64,000 bases of DNA from Serratia proteamaculans_D (GCF_049959315.1 NZ_CP188201.1), one strand, 5' to 3'. Positions 24,960-34,291 are shown, counted from the stretch's first letter. Notes: generated from the sequence alone by a model not told the origin. Made by a program: numbers and translations.

Positions 24960-25946
24960 ATGGTGCCGCAACTCATTGATGCTTATGAGCGCAAGTTCTA
25001 TTACTTGCGCCTGTCGATCACCGACGTGTGTAACTTTCGTTGCACCTATTGTCTGCCGGATGGCTATCGCCCTAACGGCAGTCCGAAAACCTTCTTGTCG
25101 CTCGATGAGATCCGCCGCGTTAGCCGTGCCTTCGCCGAGCTGGGCACCGAAAAGGTGCGCCTGACCGGCGGTGAGCCTTCGCTGCGTCGCGATTTTACCG
25201 AGATCATTGCCGCCGTGCGTGAAAACCCGGCCGTTCGCCAGCTTGCCGTGACCACCAATGGTTACCGTCTGGCGCGCGACGTTGCCGCCTGGCGCGACGC
25301 CGGCCTGACGGCGATCAACGTCAGCGTCGACAGCCTGGACCCCCGTCAATTTCACGCCATTACCGGCCAGGACAAATTCCGCCAGGTGATGGAGGGCATC
25401 GACGCCGCCTTTACCGCCGGGTTCAGCAAGGTCAAGGTCAATGCGGTGCTGATGCGTGACGTTAACCATCAGCAACTGGGCGCTTTCCTGCATTGGATAA
25501 AAGACCGTCCGATCCAACTGCGTTTTATCGAGCTGATGGAAACCGGTGAGGGTGGCGATTTGTTCCGCAAACACCACGTGTCTGGCGAAGTGATCCGTTC
25601 GCAACTGGAACAGCAGGGTTGGCAACGGCAACCGCGCGGCCGCAGCGACGGCCCGGCGCAGGTGTTCAGCCACCCGGATTACCAGGGCGAAGTGGGTTTA
25701 ATCATGCCGTACGAAAAAGATTTCTGTGCCAGCTGCAACCGACTGCGGGTTTCCGCCATAGGTAATCTGCACCTGTGCCTGTTCGGTGAGCAGGGCATTA
25801 ACCTGCGCGATCTACTGGTGAATGACGGCCAGCTTGAAGAGTTGAAAGATCGCATTCAGGGTGGGCTGCGGACCAAAAAGCAAACCCACTTCCTGCACCA
25901 GGGCAACAGTGGCATCACGCAGAATCTGTCGTTTATCGGCGGATAA
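24960..25946 (+). CDS. moaA: GTP 3',8-cyclase MoaA
   Basis: Radical-SAM enzyme that rearranges GTP in the first step of molybdopterin synthesis, with MoaC. The 328-residue protein has the N-terminal 4Fe-4S cysteines at 24, 28 and 31 (CNFRCTYC), the SAM-binding LTGGEPSLR, and a second cluster near the C-terminus (FCASCNRLR and LCLFGE). The start at 24960 aligns with E. coli MoaA and has GGAAGG just upstream; a longer in-frame ORF would begin inside the riboswitch. First gene of moaABCDE. Confidence 0.97.
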   Translation: MVPQLIDAYERKFYYLRLSITDVCNFRCTYCLPDGYRPNGSPKTFLSLDEIRRVSRAFAELGTEKVRLTGGEPSLRRDFTEIIAAVRENPAVRQLAVTTNGYRLARDVAAWRDAGLTAINVSVDSLDPRQFHAITGQDKFRQVMEGIDAAFTAGFSKVKVNAVLMRDVNHQQLGAFLHWIKDRPIQLRFIELMETGEGGDLFRKHHVSGEVIRSQLEQQGWQRQPRGRSDGPAQVFSHPDYQGEVGLIMPYEKDFCASCNRLRVSAIGNLHLCLFGEQGINLRDLLVNDGQLEELKDRIQGGLRTKKQTHFLHQGNSGITQNLSFIGG

Positions 25947-25973
25947 ATTTTTCCAATTGCACGGGAGCAAGCA

Positions 25974-26486
25974 ATGAGTCATGCCAGCAGTGAATTCATT
26001 CCGGCGCATATCGCTATTCTGACCGTTTCGGACAGTCGTGGTGAAGCGGAAGACACCTCGGGCCAGTATCTGCAGGAAGCGGCGCTTGAAGCCGGGCATC
26101 AGGTGGTGGATCGCGCCATCGTCAAAGACGATAAATATCAAATCCGCGCCCGTATCTCCGCGTGGATCGCCGACGAACAGGTTCAGGCCGTGCTGATCAC
26201 CGGAGGCACCGGCTTTACCGCCAGGGACAACACCCCGGAAGCGCTGCTGCCGCTGTTCGATCGTGAAGTGGAAGGGTTCGGTGAACTGTTCCGCATGGTG
26301 TCCTACGAAGAGATTGGCACCGCCACTATCCAGTCGCGCGCATTGGCCGGCATGGCCAACCAGACGGTGATTTTTGCCATGCCGGGCTCGACTCGCGCCT
26401 GCCGCACCGCCTGGGAACGCATTATTGAAGAGCAGTTGGACGCGCGTCACCGCCCGTGCAACTTCCTGCCACATTTGAAGAAATAG
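25974..26486 (+). CDS. moaB: Molybdenum cofactor biosynthesis protein B
   Basis: A 170-residue MogA/MoaB-fold protein, related to enzymes that adenylylate molybdopterin; MoaB itself has no firmly established step in E. coli. The family motifs ILTVSDSR near residue 15, ITGGTGFTARDNTPEAL near residue 76 and FAMPGSTRACRTAW near residue 135 are all present. It lies 27 bases after moaA and six bases before moaC. Confidence 0.96.
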   Translation: MSHASSEFIPAHIAILTVSDSRGEAEDTSGQYLQEAALEAGHQVVDRAIVKDDKYQIRARISAWIADEQVQAVLITGGTGFTARDNTPEALLPLFDREVEGFGELFRMVSYEEIGTATIQSRALAGMANQTVIFAMPGSTRACRTAWERIIEEQLDARHRPCNFLPHLKK

Positions 26487-26491
26487 AAACT

Positions 26492-26971
26492 ATGACGCAG
26501 CTGACTCACATTAACGCCGCGGGCGAAGCCCATATGGTCGACGTTTCCGCCAAGGCAGAGACGGTGCGCGAAGCGCGCGCCGAGGCCTTCGTTGAGATGC
26601 TGCCGACCACGCTGGCGATGATTATCGATGGCAGCCATCACAAGGGCGATGTGTTTGCTACGGCGCGCATTGCCGGTATTCAGGCGGCGAAACGCACCTG
26701 GGAGCTGATCCCGCTGTGTCACCCGCTGATGCTGAGCAAGGTCGAAGTGCAGTTGGAGGCGCAGCCGGAACACAGCCGGGTGCGGATTGAAACCTGCTGC
26801 CGGTTGACCGGCAAGACCGGTGTTGAAATGGAAGCCTTGACCGCCGCTTCGGTGGCCGCGTTAACCATCTACGACATGTGCAAGGCGGTACAAAAAGACA
26901 TGGTGATTGGCCCGGTGCGGCTGCTGGCGAAAAGCGGCGGTAAATCCGGTGATTTTAAGGTGGAGCTATGA
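26492..26971 (+). CDS. moaC: Cyclic pyranopterin monophosphate synthase MoaC
   Basis: Converts the MoaA product 3',8-cyclo-GTP to cyclic pyranopterin monophosphate. The 159-residue protein is almost identical to E. coli MoaC, with MVDVSAKAETVREA near the N-terminus, the LIPLCHPLMLSKVEV active-site strand near residue 72 and the KDMVIGPVRLLAKSGGKSG tail. The start at 26492 is set by alignment. The stop overlaps the moaD start (ATGA). Confidence 0.97.
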   Translation: MTQLTHINAAGEAHMVDVSAKAETVREARAEAFVEMLPTTLAMIIDGSHHKGDVFATARIAGIQAAKRTWELIPLCHPLMLSKVEVQLEAQPEHSRVRIETCCRLTGKTGVEMEALTAASVAALTIYDMCKAVQKDMVIGPVRLLAKSGGKSGDFKVEL

Positions 26972-27213
26972 TTAACATTCTTTTTTTTGCCCAGGTACGT
27001 GAACTGGTCGGCACCGGTGACCTGTCAATGCCGGCGGATTATCCAACGGTGGAGGCGCTGCGTAAGGCGCTGTGCGAACGCGGCGATCGCTGGGCGCTGG
27101 CACTGGAGTCCGGCAAGCTGCTGACGGCGGTGAACCAATCCCTGGTGGCGGCCGAACATCCGCTGCGTGCCGGTGATGAAGTCGCTTTCTTTCCACCGGT
27201 AACCGGGGGTTAA
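26968..27213 (+). CDS. moaD: Molybdopterin synthase sulfur carrier subunit MoaD
   Basis: An 81-residue ubiquitin-like sulfur carrier. It ends in the required GG (FFPPVTGG), where the C-terminal glycine is turned into a thiocarboxylate by MoeB, and docks into MoaE. It overlaps moaC by four bases and moaE by one. Confidence 0.96.
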   Translation: MINILFFAQVRELVGTGDLSMPADYPTVEALRKALCERGDRWALALESGKLLTAVNQSLVAAEHPLRAGDEVAFFPPVTGG

Positions 27214-27683
27214 TGGTGGAAAATACCCGTATTCGCGTGGGTGAAGCGCCGTTCAACGTTGGCGAAGAATACCAGTGGCTGGCGCAGTGCGACGACGACG
27301 GTGCCGTGGTGACCTTTACCGGCAAGGTACGTAACCACAATCTGGGCGATAACGTCAGTGCGCTGACGCTGGAACACTACCCGGGCATGACCGAGAAAGC
27401 GCTGGCGGAAATCGTGGACGAAGCACGCAGCCGCTGGCCATTGCAGCGCGCGACGGTGATCCACCGCGTGGGTGAGCTGTTTCCTGGCGATGAGATTGTG
27501 TTTGTCGGCGTGACCAGCGCCCATCGCAGCATGGCATTCGAAGCCAGCGAGTTCATCATGGACTACCTGAAAACCCGCGCCCCGTTTTGGAAACGCGAAG
27601 CCGTTGGCCAGGGCGACCGTTGGGTTGACGCGCGCGACAGCGATCGTCAGGCGGCGGAACGCTGGCATAAAACACCTAAATAA
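27213..27683 (+). CDS. moaE: Molybdopterin synthase catalytic subunit MoaE
   Basis: Large subunit of the MoaD2E2 complex that inserts two sulfurs into cyclic pyranopterin monophosphate to form molybdopterin. The 156-residue protein carries DGAVVTFTGKVRNHN near residue 29, the HRVGELFPGDEIVFVGVTSAHR strands and the KTRAPFWKRE segment with the active-site lysines. The moaD stop overlaps its start (TAATG). Last gene of the operon. Confidence 0.97.
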   Translation: MVENTRIRVGEAPFNVGEEYQWLAQCDDDGAVVTFTGKVRNHNLGDNVSALTLEHYPGMTEKALAEIVDEARSRWPLQRATVIHRVGELFPGDEIVFVGVTSAHRSMAFEASEFIMDYLKTRAPFWKREAVGQGDRWVDARDSDRQAAERWHKTPK

Positions 27684-27813
27684 CCGGTAAACAGCAGAAA
27701 CAAATCAATACCTTTGCCGCTTTGCCATTAGATTTTCTGTGATACGCTTATAGCAGGCCGGGTCCCGCAAAGAGAGACTCGAAATCTTGTTCCACACGCA
27801 AAAGGTAACCGTC

Positions 27814-28524
27814 ATGGACCGATATCCACGCTCTAATGGTTCAATCGTCGAACGTGCCAACAGCGGCATTCAGGCTTACATGGCGCAGGTATATGGCTGG
27901 ATGACCTGTGGCATGCTGTTGACGGCGTTTGTATCCTGGTACGCGGCCAACACGCCCGCGATCCTTAACTTTATCTTCTCCAGCCAGATCACTTTCTTCG
28001 GTCTGATTATCGTGCAGTTGGGGCTGGTGTTTGTGATTTCCGGCATGGTCAACCGCCTCAACGGTACGGTAGCTACCGCGCTGTTTATGTTGTATTCGGC
28101 GCTGACCGGATTGACGCTTTCCAGTATTTTCATCGCCTATACCTACAGCTCGATTGCCAGCACCTTTGTGGTCACCGCCGGTATGTTCGGTGCGATGAGC
28201 CTGTACGGTTATACCACCAAGCGTGATTTGAGCGGTTTCGGCAGCATGCTGTTTATGGCGCTGATCGGTATTGTGCTGGCTTCGCTGGTCAATATCTGGC
28301 TGAAAAGCTCCGCGCTGATGTGGGCGATTACCTATATCGGGGTGGTGGTGTTTGTAGGCCTGACGGCGTACGACACCCAAAAACTGAAAGCGATGGGTGA
28401 GCAGTTGAACGCTGATGACAAAGACAGCTTCCGCAAGTACGCCATTGTCGGCGCGCTGACGCTGTATCTTGATTTCATCAACCTGTTCCTGATGTTGCTG
28501 AGAATTTTCGGCAACCGCAGATAA
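27814..28524 (+). CDS. ybhL: YbhL, Bax-inhibitor-1 family inner-membrane protein
   Basis: A 236-residue protein with seven membrane segments of the BI-1/UPF0005 family, close to E. coli YbhL. Seen are YMAQVYGWMTCGMLLTAF near residue 19, GMFGAMSLYGYTTKRDLSGFG near the middle and the C-terminal ALTLYLDFINLFLMLLRIFGNRR region. Related proteins act as proton-sensitive calcium leak channels; function in enterobacteria is unproven. The start at 27814 (MDRYPRSNG) has AAAGG upstream. A strong terminator follows. Confidence 0.94.
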   Translation: MDRYPRSNGSIVERANSGIQAYMAQVYGWMTCGMLLTAFVSWYAANTPAILNFIFSSQITFFGLIIVQLGLVFVISGMVNRLNGTVATALFMLYSALTGLTLSSIFIAYTYSSIASTFVVTAGMFGAMSLYGYTTKRDLSGFGSMLFMALIGIVLASLVNIWLKSSALMWAITYIGVVVFVGLTAYDTQKLKAMGEQLNADDKDSFRKYAIVGALTLYLDFINLFLMLLRIFGNRR

Positions 28525-28543
28525 GAATCTATATGACTTGTAG

Positions 28544-28570
28544 GGGCTCAGCATGCTGAGCCCTTTTTTT
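28544..28570 (+). terminator. Rho-independent terminator of ybhL
   Basis: A perfect 20-base palindrome (GGGCTCAGCATGCTGAGCCC) followed by seven T residues, 19 bases after the ybhL stop. The T-run reaches the end of the convergent ybhR. Confidence 0.92.
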
Positions 28571-29675
28571 ATGCAATTTTACGGCGGAACATGGCATAGG
28601 CGGCGCTGCCGGTGGTGGCGGTGATCGCCAGTAGCGGCCACAGGCTGTGCCAGATGATGCTGAAACTGGCGTCCTTCAGGTAGATCTGTTTGGTGATGTC
28701 GGTGAAGTGGCGGATGGGGTTGGCCCAGGTGAGGTTTTGCAGCCACACCGGCATATTCTCCACCGGCGAGACATAGCCAGAAAGCAGGATCGCCGGCATC
28801 ATAAACACGAATACGCCGATAAACGCCTGTTGCTGGGTGGCGCACAGCGAAGAGATCAGCAGGCCGAACCCCACCAAAGACAATCCGTAAATCAGCATGG
28901 TGCCATAGAACAGCAGCAGCGAACCGGCGAACGGGATCTGATAGATAAAGATACCGATCAGCAACACGACGCTAGCCTGGAAGGTGGCGACAATCAGCGC
29001 CGGAACCGCTTTACCGATAAAAATCTGCCAGGTGGTCAACGGTGACACCAGCAGCTGCTCCAGCGTACCCTGTTCGCGTTCACGCGCTACCGACAACGAG
29101 GTGACAATCAGCACCCCGATAGTGGTGATCATGGCGATCAGCGACGGCACCACGAACCATTTGTAATCCAGATTCGGGTTATACCAGTTGCGCACCACCA
29201 GTTCGCTGTTGTTGGGCTTGGCACGGTTACCGATCAGCTCATTTTGATAGTCCTGCACAATTTGCTGCACATAGTTGGCGGCGATTTGCGCGCTGTTGGA
29301 GTTGCGCCCGTCGAGCAACAGTTGCAGCGGGGCCGTATTGCCGTTGGCGATATCACGAGAAAACTGGGCCGGGAAGCGGATCAATAGCAGCGCTTTTTGG
29401 TTGTCGATGGTGGTTTGTATTTCTTGCGGGCTGCGCAACAGCAGCACATGCGAGAAGGCCTTGGCTTTGGCAAAACGTTGGGTCAGCTCGACCGAGGCGT
29501 GGCCGCTGTCTTCGCTGTAGACCGCGATGGTGGCGTTGGTCACCTCCAGCGTGGCGGCGAACGGGAACAGCAGCACCTGCACGATAACCGGCATAATCAG
29601 GATGGCGCGGGTCTGCGGATCGCGCAGCAGTGACTGCATTTCTTTTATGATTAACGTCCAGAGACGGTGAAACAT
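28569..29675 (-). CDS. ybhR: ABC-2 type transporter permease YbhR
   Basis: A 368-residue inner-membrane permease with one N-terminal segment, a large periplasmic domain (about 45-170) and five C-terminal segments, typical of the ABC-2/YhgE fold. The motif REREQGTLEQLLVSPL near residue 205 is the coupling region facing the ATPase. It forms the export channel with YbhS, powered by YbhF, with YbhG as periplasmic adaptor. It is the last gene of the operon, 11 bases after ybhS. Confidence 0.94.
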   Translation of the reverse strand: MFHRLWTLIIKEMQSLLRDPQTRAILIMPVIVQVLLFPFAATLEVTNATIAVYSEDSGHASVELTQRFAKAKAFSHVLLLRSPQEIQTTIDNQKALLLIRFPAQFSRDIANGNTAPLQLLLDGRNSNSAQIAANYVQQIVQDYQNELIGNRAKPNNSELVVRNWYNPNLDYKWFVVPSLIAMITTIGVLIVTSLSVAREREQGTLEQLLVSPLTTWQIFIGKAVPALIVATFQASVVLLIGIFIYQIPFAGSLLLFYGTMLIYGLSLVGFGLLISSLCATQQQAFIGVFVFMMPAILLSGYVSPVENMPVWLQNLTWANPIRHFTDITKQIYLKDASFSIIWHSLWPLLAITATTGSAAYAMFRRKIA

Positions 29676-29686
29676 CGTCTTTCCCC

Positions 29687-30859
29687 TTAATCCAGCCGCC
29701 GCTGGGTTTTCCAGGCCGTCAGGCCGATAAACACCACCGCCGAAGCGATCAGGAACAGCAGGTTAATCATCAGCACCGTGCCGATATTGCCCGCCAGGAA
29801 TAGCGTTTGCAGCGTGCTGACGAAATAGCGTGCCGGAATGATATAGGTTACGGCGCGCACGATGGCCGGCATGCTGTCGATCTGGAAGATAAAACCGGAC
29901 AGCATGATCGAAGGCAGAAAGGCGGCGTTCAGCGCCACCATCGCCGCGTTGAACTGGTTGCGGGTAATGGTGGAAATCAGCAGCCCCATGCCGAGCGTAC
30001 TGGCCAGGAACAGGCTGCTGATGACGAATAAAATCAGCAGCGAACCGCGATAGGGCACGCCGAGCACCCACACCGATACCGCCATGCATAACACCATGGC
30101 GATCATGCCGAGGAAATAGTAGGGCACCAGTTTGGACAGCAGCAGCTCAGCACGCGTTACCTGGGTGGAAAGCAGTGCCTCCATGGTGCCACGCTCCCAC
30201 TCGCGGGCAATCACCAGGGAGGTGAGGATAGCGCCGATCACCGTCATGATAATGGTGATGGCGCCAGGAATGATGTAGTGCCGGCTGATGGCCGCCGGGT
30301 TGAACCAATAGCGCATCTGCACGTCGATTAAGGGTTTTTCCTCGTGCCCGCGGTCGGTGGCGCGTTGCTGCTGCCAGACTTGCCACACCCCCTGGGTATA
30401 GCCCTGAACAAAGTTGGCGGTGTTCGGTTCGCTGCCGTCGGTAATAATTTGAATCGGTGCGCTGTCGTGCGGCCGTGCCATACGTTGGGCAAAATCGTTG
30501 GGGATCACCACCAGCCCGCGAATGCGTCCGGCCTGCATCAGTTGGATCAGCTGCTGACGGTTGTCGCTGATGGTCGGTTCGATATAGGGCGAACCGGCAA
30601 AAGCATTGGCCAAATCACGCGCCTCTTCGCTCTGTTGTTCCATCAGGATGCCCAGCCGCAGCTTGCTGGAGTCCAGATTGATGCCGTAGCCAAAGATAAA
30701 CAGCAGCATCAGTGGAATGACAAAGGCGATCAGCCCGCTGCTCGGATCGCGCAGGATTTGCCGCGTCTCTTTCAGGCACAGTGCGCGCAACCGCCGCCAG
30801 GAAAAACCACTGTCGTCTCGAGTGGCTATTTTTTCGCTCATGGCGATTTTCGGGCTCAT
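29687..30859 (-). CDS. ybhS: ABC-2 type transporter permease YbhS
   Basis: A 390-residue permease paralogous to YbhR and close to E. coli YbhS (ETRQILRDPSSGLIAF, LFIFGYGINLDSSKLR, REWERGTMEALLSTQVTR). It has a long periplasmic domain after the first segment and five C-terminal segments. Of the candidate starts, 30859 has a full AGGAGG ribosome site and overlaps the ybhF stop by four bases; a second ATG at 30841 would remove six residues. The N-terminus is about a dozen residues longer than in E. coli. Confidence 0.94.
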   Translation of the reverse strand: MSPKIAMSEKIATRDDSGFSWRRLRALCLKETRQILRDPSSGLIAFVIPLMLLFIFGYGINLDSSKLRLGILMEQQSEEARDLANAFAGSPYIEPTISDNRQQLIQLMQAGRIRGLVVIPNDFAQRMARPHDSAPIQIITDGSEPNTANFVQGYTQGVWQVWQQQRATDRGHEEKPLIDVQMRYWFNPAAISRHYIIPGAITIIMTVIGAILTSLVIAREWERGTMEALLSTQVTRAELLLSKLVPYYFLGMIAMVLCMAVSVWVLGVPYRGSLLILFVISSLFLASTLGMGLLISTITRNQFNAAMVALNAAFLPSIMLSGFIFQIDSMPAIVRAVTYIIPARYFVSTLQTLFLAGNIGTVLMINLLFLIASAVVFIGLTAWKTQRRLD

Positions 30860-32586
30860 GGCTGCTCCTCCTGATCGTAACCCTGCACCAGTTCGATAAA
30901 CGCCTGTTCCATAGAGGGATTGGGGTTATCGCTGCTGGCGACCTGGTGCTTGAGATCGTCCGGCGTGCCGGCGGCGATGATCTTGCCGCGATACACCAGC
31001 CCGATGCGGTCGCAGTATTCCGCCTCGTCCATAAAGTGGGTGGTGACCATCACCGTTACGCCCTTATCTACCATGCCGTTGATATGCAGCCAGAACTCGC
31101 GCCGGGTCAACGGATCGACGCCCGAGGTTGGTTCATCGAGAAACAAAATATCCGGCTCGTGCATCAGTGCGCAGGCCAGCGCCAGCCGCTGTTTGAAACC
31201 CAGTGGCAGCGAGTCCGGCGTCTGATTGAGGATTGGGCCAAAGTTGAAGGCGTTGGACATCTCGCTGATTTTATCGCGCTGCGCCTTGCCGCTCAGACCA
31301 TAAACGCCGGAGAAAAACTTCAGGTTTTGCGCCACCGTCAGGTTGCCGTACAGCGAGAATTTCTGCGCCATATACCCCAAATGCTGGCGTGCCTTGCCTG
31401 AGCTGGTTTTCAAATCCATACCCAGTACCAGCGCTTTGCCTTCGGTCGGCACCAGCAACCCGCACATCATTTTAAAGGTGGTGGATTTACCGGCACCGTT
31501 CGGGCCGAGCAGGCCGAAAATTTCCCCGCGCTGCACTTTGAAGTCCACATGATCGGTGGCGGCAAAGTCGCCGAATTTCTTGGTCAGCCCTTGCGCTTCG
31601 ATCACCGTTTCCGTGCTTTCTCCCTGAACGGTCGGCATGATCTCCGCCAGCGCCGATTTACTGTTCGGCCCGCCGCCGAGCAGATCGATAAAAGCATCTT
31701 CAAAGCGTGGATCCGCTTCGCTCAGTTCGGCATCCGGCAGATCCAATGCCTGCAGTACTTGCCGATGATCTTCGCCTTGCTTGAGGATCAGCCGCAGGTA
31801 TTTCCCCTGGATCACGCCATCGGTGACCGCCGGCAGGCAGATCGCCCGTTGCAGCAGGGCGCGGTGGCTACCGGCCGGTGGGGCGATCAGCACCGTGCGT
31901 CCGGCCATTCTTTGGGTAAGATCTTTCGGCGCGCCGCTAAACAGCAGCTCCCCTTCGTTAAGCAGCAGCACTTCGCGGCACTGTTCGGCTTCGTCCAGAT
32001 AAGAGGTGCTCCACAGGATCAACATGCCGTCGTTGGCCAGTTCATGCACCATACGCCACAGCTCGCGACGCGAGATTGGATCGACGCCGACCCCTGGCTC
32101 ATCCAGCAACAGCACCTGCGGTTGGCCGACCAGCGTACAGGCCAGCCCGAGTTTTTGTTTCATACCGCCGGAAAGTTTGCCCGCCAGCCGGGTGGTGAAA
32201 CGGGTGAGATCGGTGAAGGTCAGCAAGCGATCGAACGTCTGCTTGCGGAGATCGCCGGTGACGCCGCGCAGATCGGCGTACAGCGTCAGGTTTTCCATCA
32301 CCGTCAGATCTTCATACAGACCAAATTTTTGCGGCATGTAGCCGAGAATGGCGTGCAACTGACGATCCTGAGCGATCGGATCCAACCCGGCGACGCGCAG
32401 TGTACCGCTGCTGGGCTTGAGCAATCCGGCCAACATACGCAGCAGGGTGGTTTTACCGGCGCCGTCCGGGCCAACCAGCCCGGTAACCGCGCCGCTGGTC
32501 AGCCGGGTGGTCAGGCTGGCAACCGCCGGTTTTTCCAATGACGAAAAGCGTTTTTCCAGTGCTTCTAGCTCAATGACCTGTTCCAT
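30856..32586 (-). CDS. ybhF: YbhF, tandem ABC ATPase of the YbhFSR exporter
   Basis: A 576-residue protein with two fused nucleotide-binding domains. Domain one (about 1-310) has GPDGAGKTT, LSGGMKQKLGLA and LLLDEPGVGVDP; domain two (about 325-576) has GPNGAGKST, LPLGFKQRLALA and LFLDEPTSGVDP, where the second signature deviates from LSGGQ as it does in E. coli. It powers drug export through YbhS/YbhR; E. coli links this system to cefoperazone, chloramphenicol and tetracycline sensitivity. The start at 32586 (MEQVIELEALEKRF) follows the family. Confidence 0.95.
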   Translation of the reverse strand: MEQVIELEALEKRFSSLEKPAVASLTTRLTSGAVTGLVGPDGAGKTTLLRMLAGLLKPSSGTLRVAGLDPIAQDRQLHAILGYMPQKFGLYEDLTVMENLTLYADLRGVTGDLRKQTFDRLLTFTDLTRFTTRLAGKLSGGMKQKLGLACTLVGQPQVLLLDEPGVGVDPISRRELWRMVHELANDGMLILWSTSYLDEAEQCREVLLLNEGELLFSGAPKDLTQRMAGRTVLIAPPAGSHRALLQRAICLPAVTDGVIQGKYLRLILKQGEDHRQVLQALDLPDAELSEADPRFEDAFIDLLGGGPNSKSALAEIMPTVQGESTETVIEAQGLTKKFGDFAATDHVDFKVQRGEIFGLLGPNGAGKSTTFKMMCGLLVPTEGKALVLGMDLKTSSGKARQHLGYMAQKFSLYGNLTVAQNLKFFSGVYGLSGKAQRDKISEMSNAFNFGPILNQTPDSLPLGFKQRLALACALMHEPDILFLDEPTSGVDPLTRREFWLHINGMVDKGVTVMVTTHFMDEAEYCDRIGLVYRGKIIAAGTPDDLKHQVASSDNPNPSMEQAFIELVQGYDQEEQP

Positions 32587-32596
32587 CACCGCGCCC

Positions 32597-33583
32597 TCAA
32601 GGTTGGGCAAAGCGAACGGTGACCGGCATCCCCTGGCGCAGTGCGTCATCGGCGTCGGTCACTATCACCCGCAGCCGGTACACCAGGTCGGTACGCAGGT
32701 CCGGGGTTTCGACGCTTTTCGGCGTGAACTCAGCGGTCGGCGAGACAAAACCGATTTTGCCGTGATACGGCTTGTCTGGCCGGCCGTCGGTGTAGATTTC
32801 CAACTCGGTACCCGGCGTCGCCTTACCCAGGCTGGCCTCGTTGACATAGGCGCGTACCCATACCGGATGGGTCAGCGACAAAGTGAACACCGTGCCACCG
32901 GCGCTGAGCATGGTGCCCGGCTCGACCGCACGCGTCAGCACCGTGCCGGCGGACGGGGAAACCAGGCTGGTGTCGTGCAAGTTAAGCTGTGCCTGAGCCA
33001 GCGCGGCTTCGCTTTGCGCCAGATTGGCTTTGGCTTCTTCTATTTCTTGCGGGCGATTACCGCTCAGGTACTGCGCCAGCTTGTCTTTCGACGCCTGCAG
33101 GTTGGCCTGCGCCTGATTGCGTGAGGTGCGGGCATCTTCCAGTGCGTCGGCGGAGGTGGCATTTTTCGCCCACAGGCCCTGCTGGCGCTTGAGGAAACTA
33201 TCGGCATAGCTAAAGGCGGACAGGCGCTGCGCCATTTCCGAACGCACCTGGGCAATTTCTTCGGCGCGGTAACCGGCCATCAGCAGCGCCAGCTTGGCTT
33301 TGGCGCTGCCGACGTTAGCCTGCGCCTGCTGCAGTGCGTTGATGTAGGGAGCGTCGTCCAGTTTGCCGAGCAATTGCCCCGGTTGCAGGGTATCGCCTTC
33401 ATCCACCGTCAGTGACGCCAGCCGCCCATCGACGCGGAAGCCCAAATTCACCGTGCGGATATCCACGTTGCCGTACAGCGTCAGCGGTTTTTCCTGATTC
33501 TGTTGGTAATACCAGACCCCGTAAACGGCCGCGGCGATCAGCACAATAATGACCACGATGAAGGCACTGCGTTTCTTATTCAT
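32597..33583 (-). CDS. ybhG: YbhG, periplasmic adaptor (HlyD family) of YbhFSR
   Basis: A 328-residue membrane-fusion protein with one N-terminal membrane anchor (AFIVVIIVLIAAAVYGVWYY), a lipoyl half-motif, a long alanine/glutamine-rich coiled-coil hairpin (about 75-205), the second lipoyl half and a beta-barrel. It should bridge the permease to an outer-membrane channel. It lies ten bases upstream of ybhF in the operon and 18 bases after cecR, so cecR may be co-transcribed. Confidence 0.94.
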   Translation of the reverse strand: MNKKRSAFIVVIIVLIAAAVYGVWYYQQNQEKPLTLYGNVDIRTVNLGFRVDGRLASLTVDEGDTLQPGQLLGKLDDAPYINALQQAQANVGSAKAKLALLMAGYRAEEIAQVRSEMAQRLSAFSYADSFLKRQQGLWAKNATSADALEDARTSRNQAQANLQASKDKLAQYLSGNRPQEIEEAKANLAQSEAALAQAQLNLHDTSLVSPSAGTVLTRAVEPGTMLSAGGTVFTLSLTHPVWVRAYVNEASLGKATPGTELEIYTDGRPDKPYHGKIGFVSPTAEFTPKSVETPDLRTDLVYRLRVIVTDADDALRQGMPVTVRFAQP

Positions 33584-33601
33584 AACTCTCCTTGCCTGAA
33601 T

Positions 33602-34291
33602 TTACGCGCCATAGCGTTGGCGCAGCCCATTAACCAGAATCTCAATGTGTTCAGCCAGCACTTCGCTGATTTGTTGTGCCTCGGCAGTATCGATCTGCTG
33701 CCAGCCGGCCTGTCGGCGGACGGTTTCCCGCGCCACGCGAAACGACAGCACTTCGCCGATCAGCGCGTGGGTATGCAGCACAATTTTGGTCGAATGCGGA
33801 TCGATGCCGGTGTAGGCCGCCAGCAGGCGGCAAAGCTTGTTATGCAGCGGTGCCACTACCTGCTGGTGGATCAACGGATAAGCATCGGTGGGGGAGAGCT
33901 GCTCGCGCGACATGATTTTGCTCAGGTTCAGCGTCTGGGGTTGGGTCATCAGGTCGCTGAACGCCAGCAGGCCGCTTTTCAGATGTTCGAGGTAGTGTTC
34001 CGGCAGACGTTCGGCTTCGGGGAGTTGCCAGAAGCGGTCAATCTCTTCGGCCAGCGGGCGAAACGCCTGCTGGATAAAATCGGCAATCCACTGGGCGACG
34101 GCCAGATACAGGCCCTCTTTGGAATTGAAGTAGTAGGTGATGGCGGCGATATTGTGCCCGGCGCGCTGGGCAATATCGCGGGTGGTGGCACCCTGAATGC
34201 CGTATTCACCGAACATTTCGATGGCGGCGGCAATCAACTGCTGACGCGCCTGCTCACCCCGTGCCTGGCCGGCAGTCTGATTATTTGGCAT
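33602..34291 (-). CDS. cecR: TetR-family regulator CecR
   Basis: A 229-residue TetR-type repressor with an N-terminal helix-turn-helix (AAAIEMFGEYGIQGATTRDIAQRAG region, about residues 20-50, continuing GHNIAAITYYFNSKEGLYLA) and an all-helical ligand domain. It resembles E. coli CecR (YbiH), which controls ybhGFSR and rhlE. The ATG at 34291 is chosen; an in-frame TTG at 34306 is possible but would start inside the operator-like palindrome. It heads the cecR-ybhGFSR operon and is divergent from rhlE. Confidence 0.92.
   Translation of the reverse strand: MPNNQTAGQARGEQARQQLIAAAIEMFGEYGIQGATTRDIAQRAGHNIAAITYYFNSKEGLYLAVAQWIADFIQQAFRPLAEEIDRFWQLPEAERLPEHYLEHLKSGLLAFSDLMTQPQTLNLSKIMSREQLSPTDAYPLIHQQVVAPLHNKLCRLLAAYTGIDPHSTKIVLHTHALIGEVLSFRVARETVRRQAGWQQIDTAEAQQISEVLAEHIEILVNGLRQRYGA

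Noticed and set aside
24696..25673. 325-codon open frame on the minus strand opposite moaA and its leader
   Set aside because: It runs through the Moco riboswitch and moaA in antisense; no ribosome site or known family.
31549..32541. 330-codon open frame on the plus strand opposite ybhF
   Set aside because: Antisense shadow of a two-domain ABC ATPase; no supporting signals.
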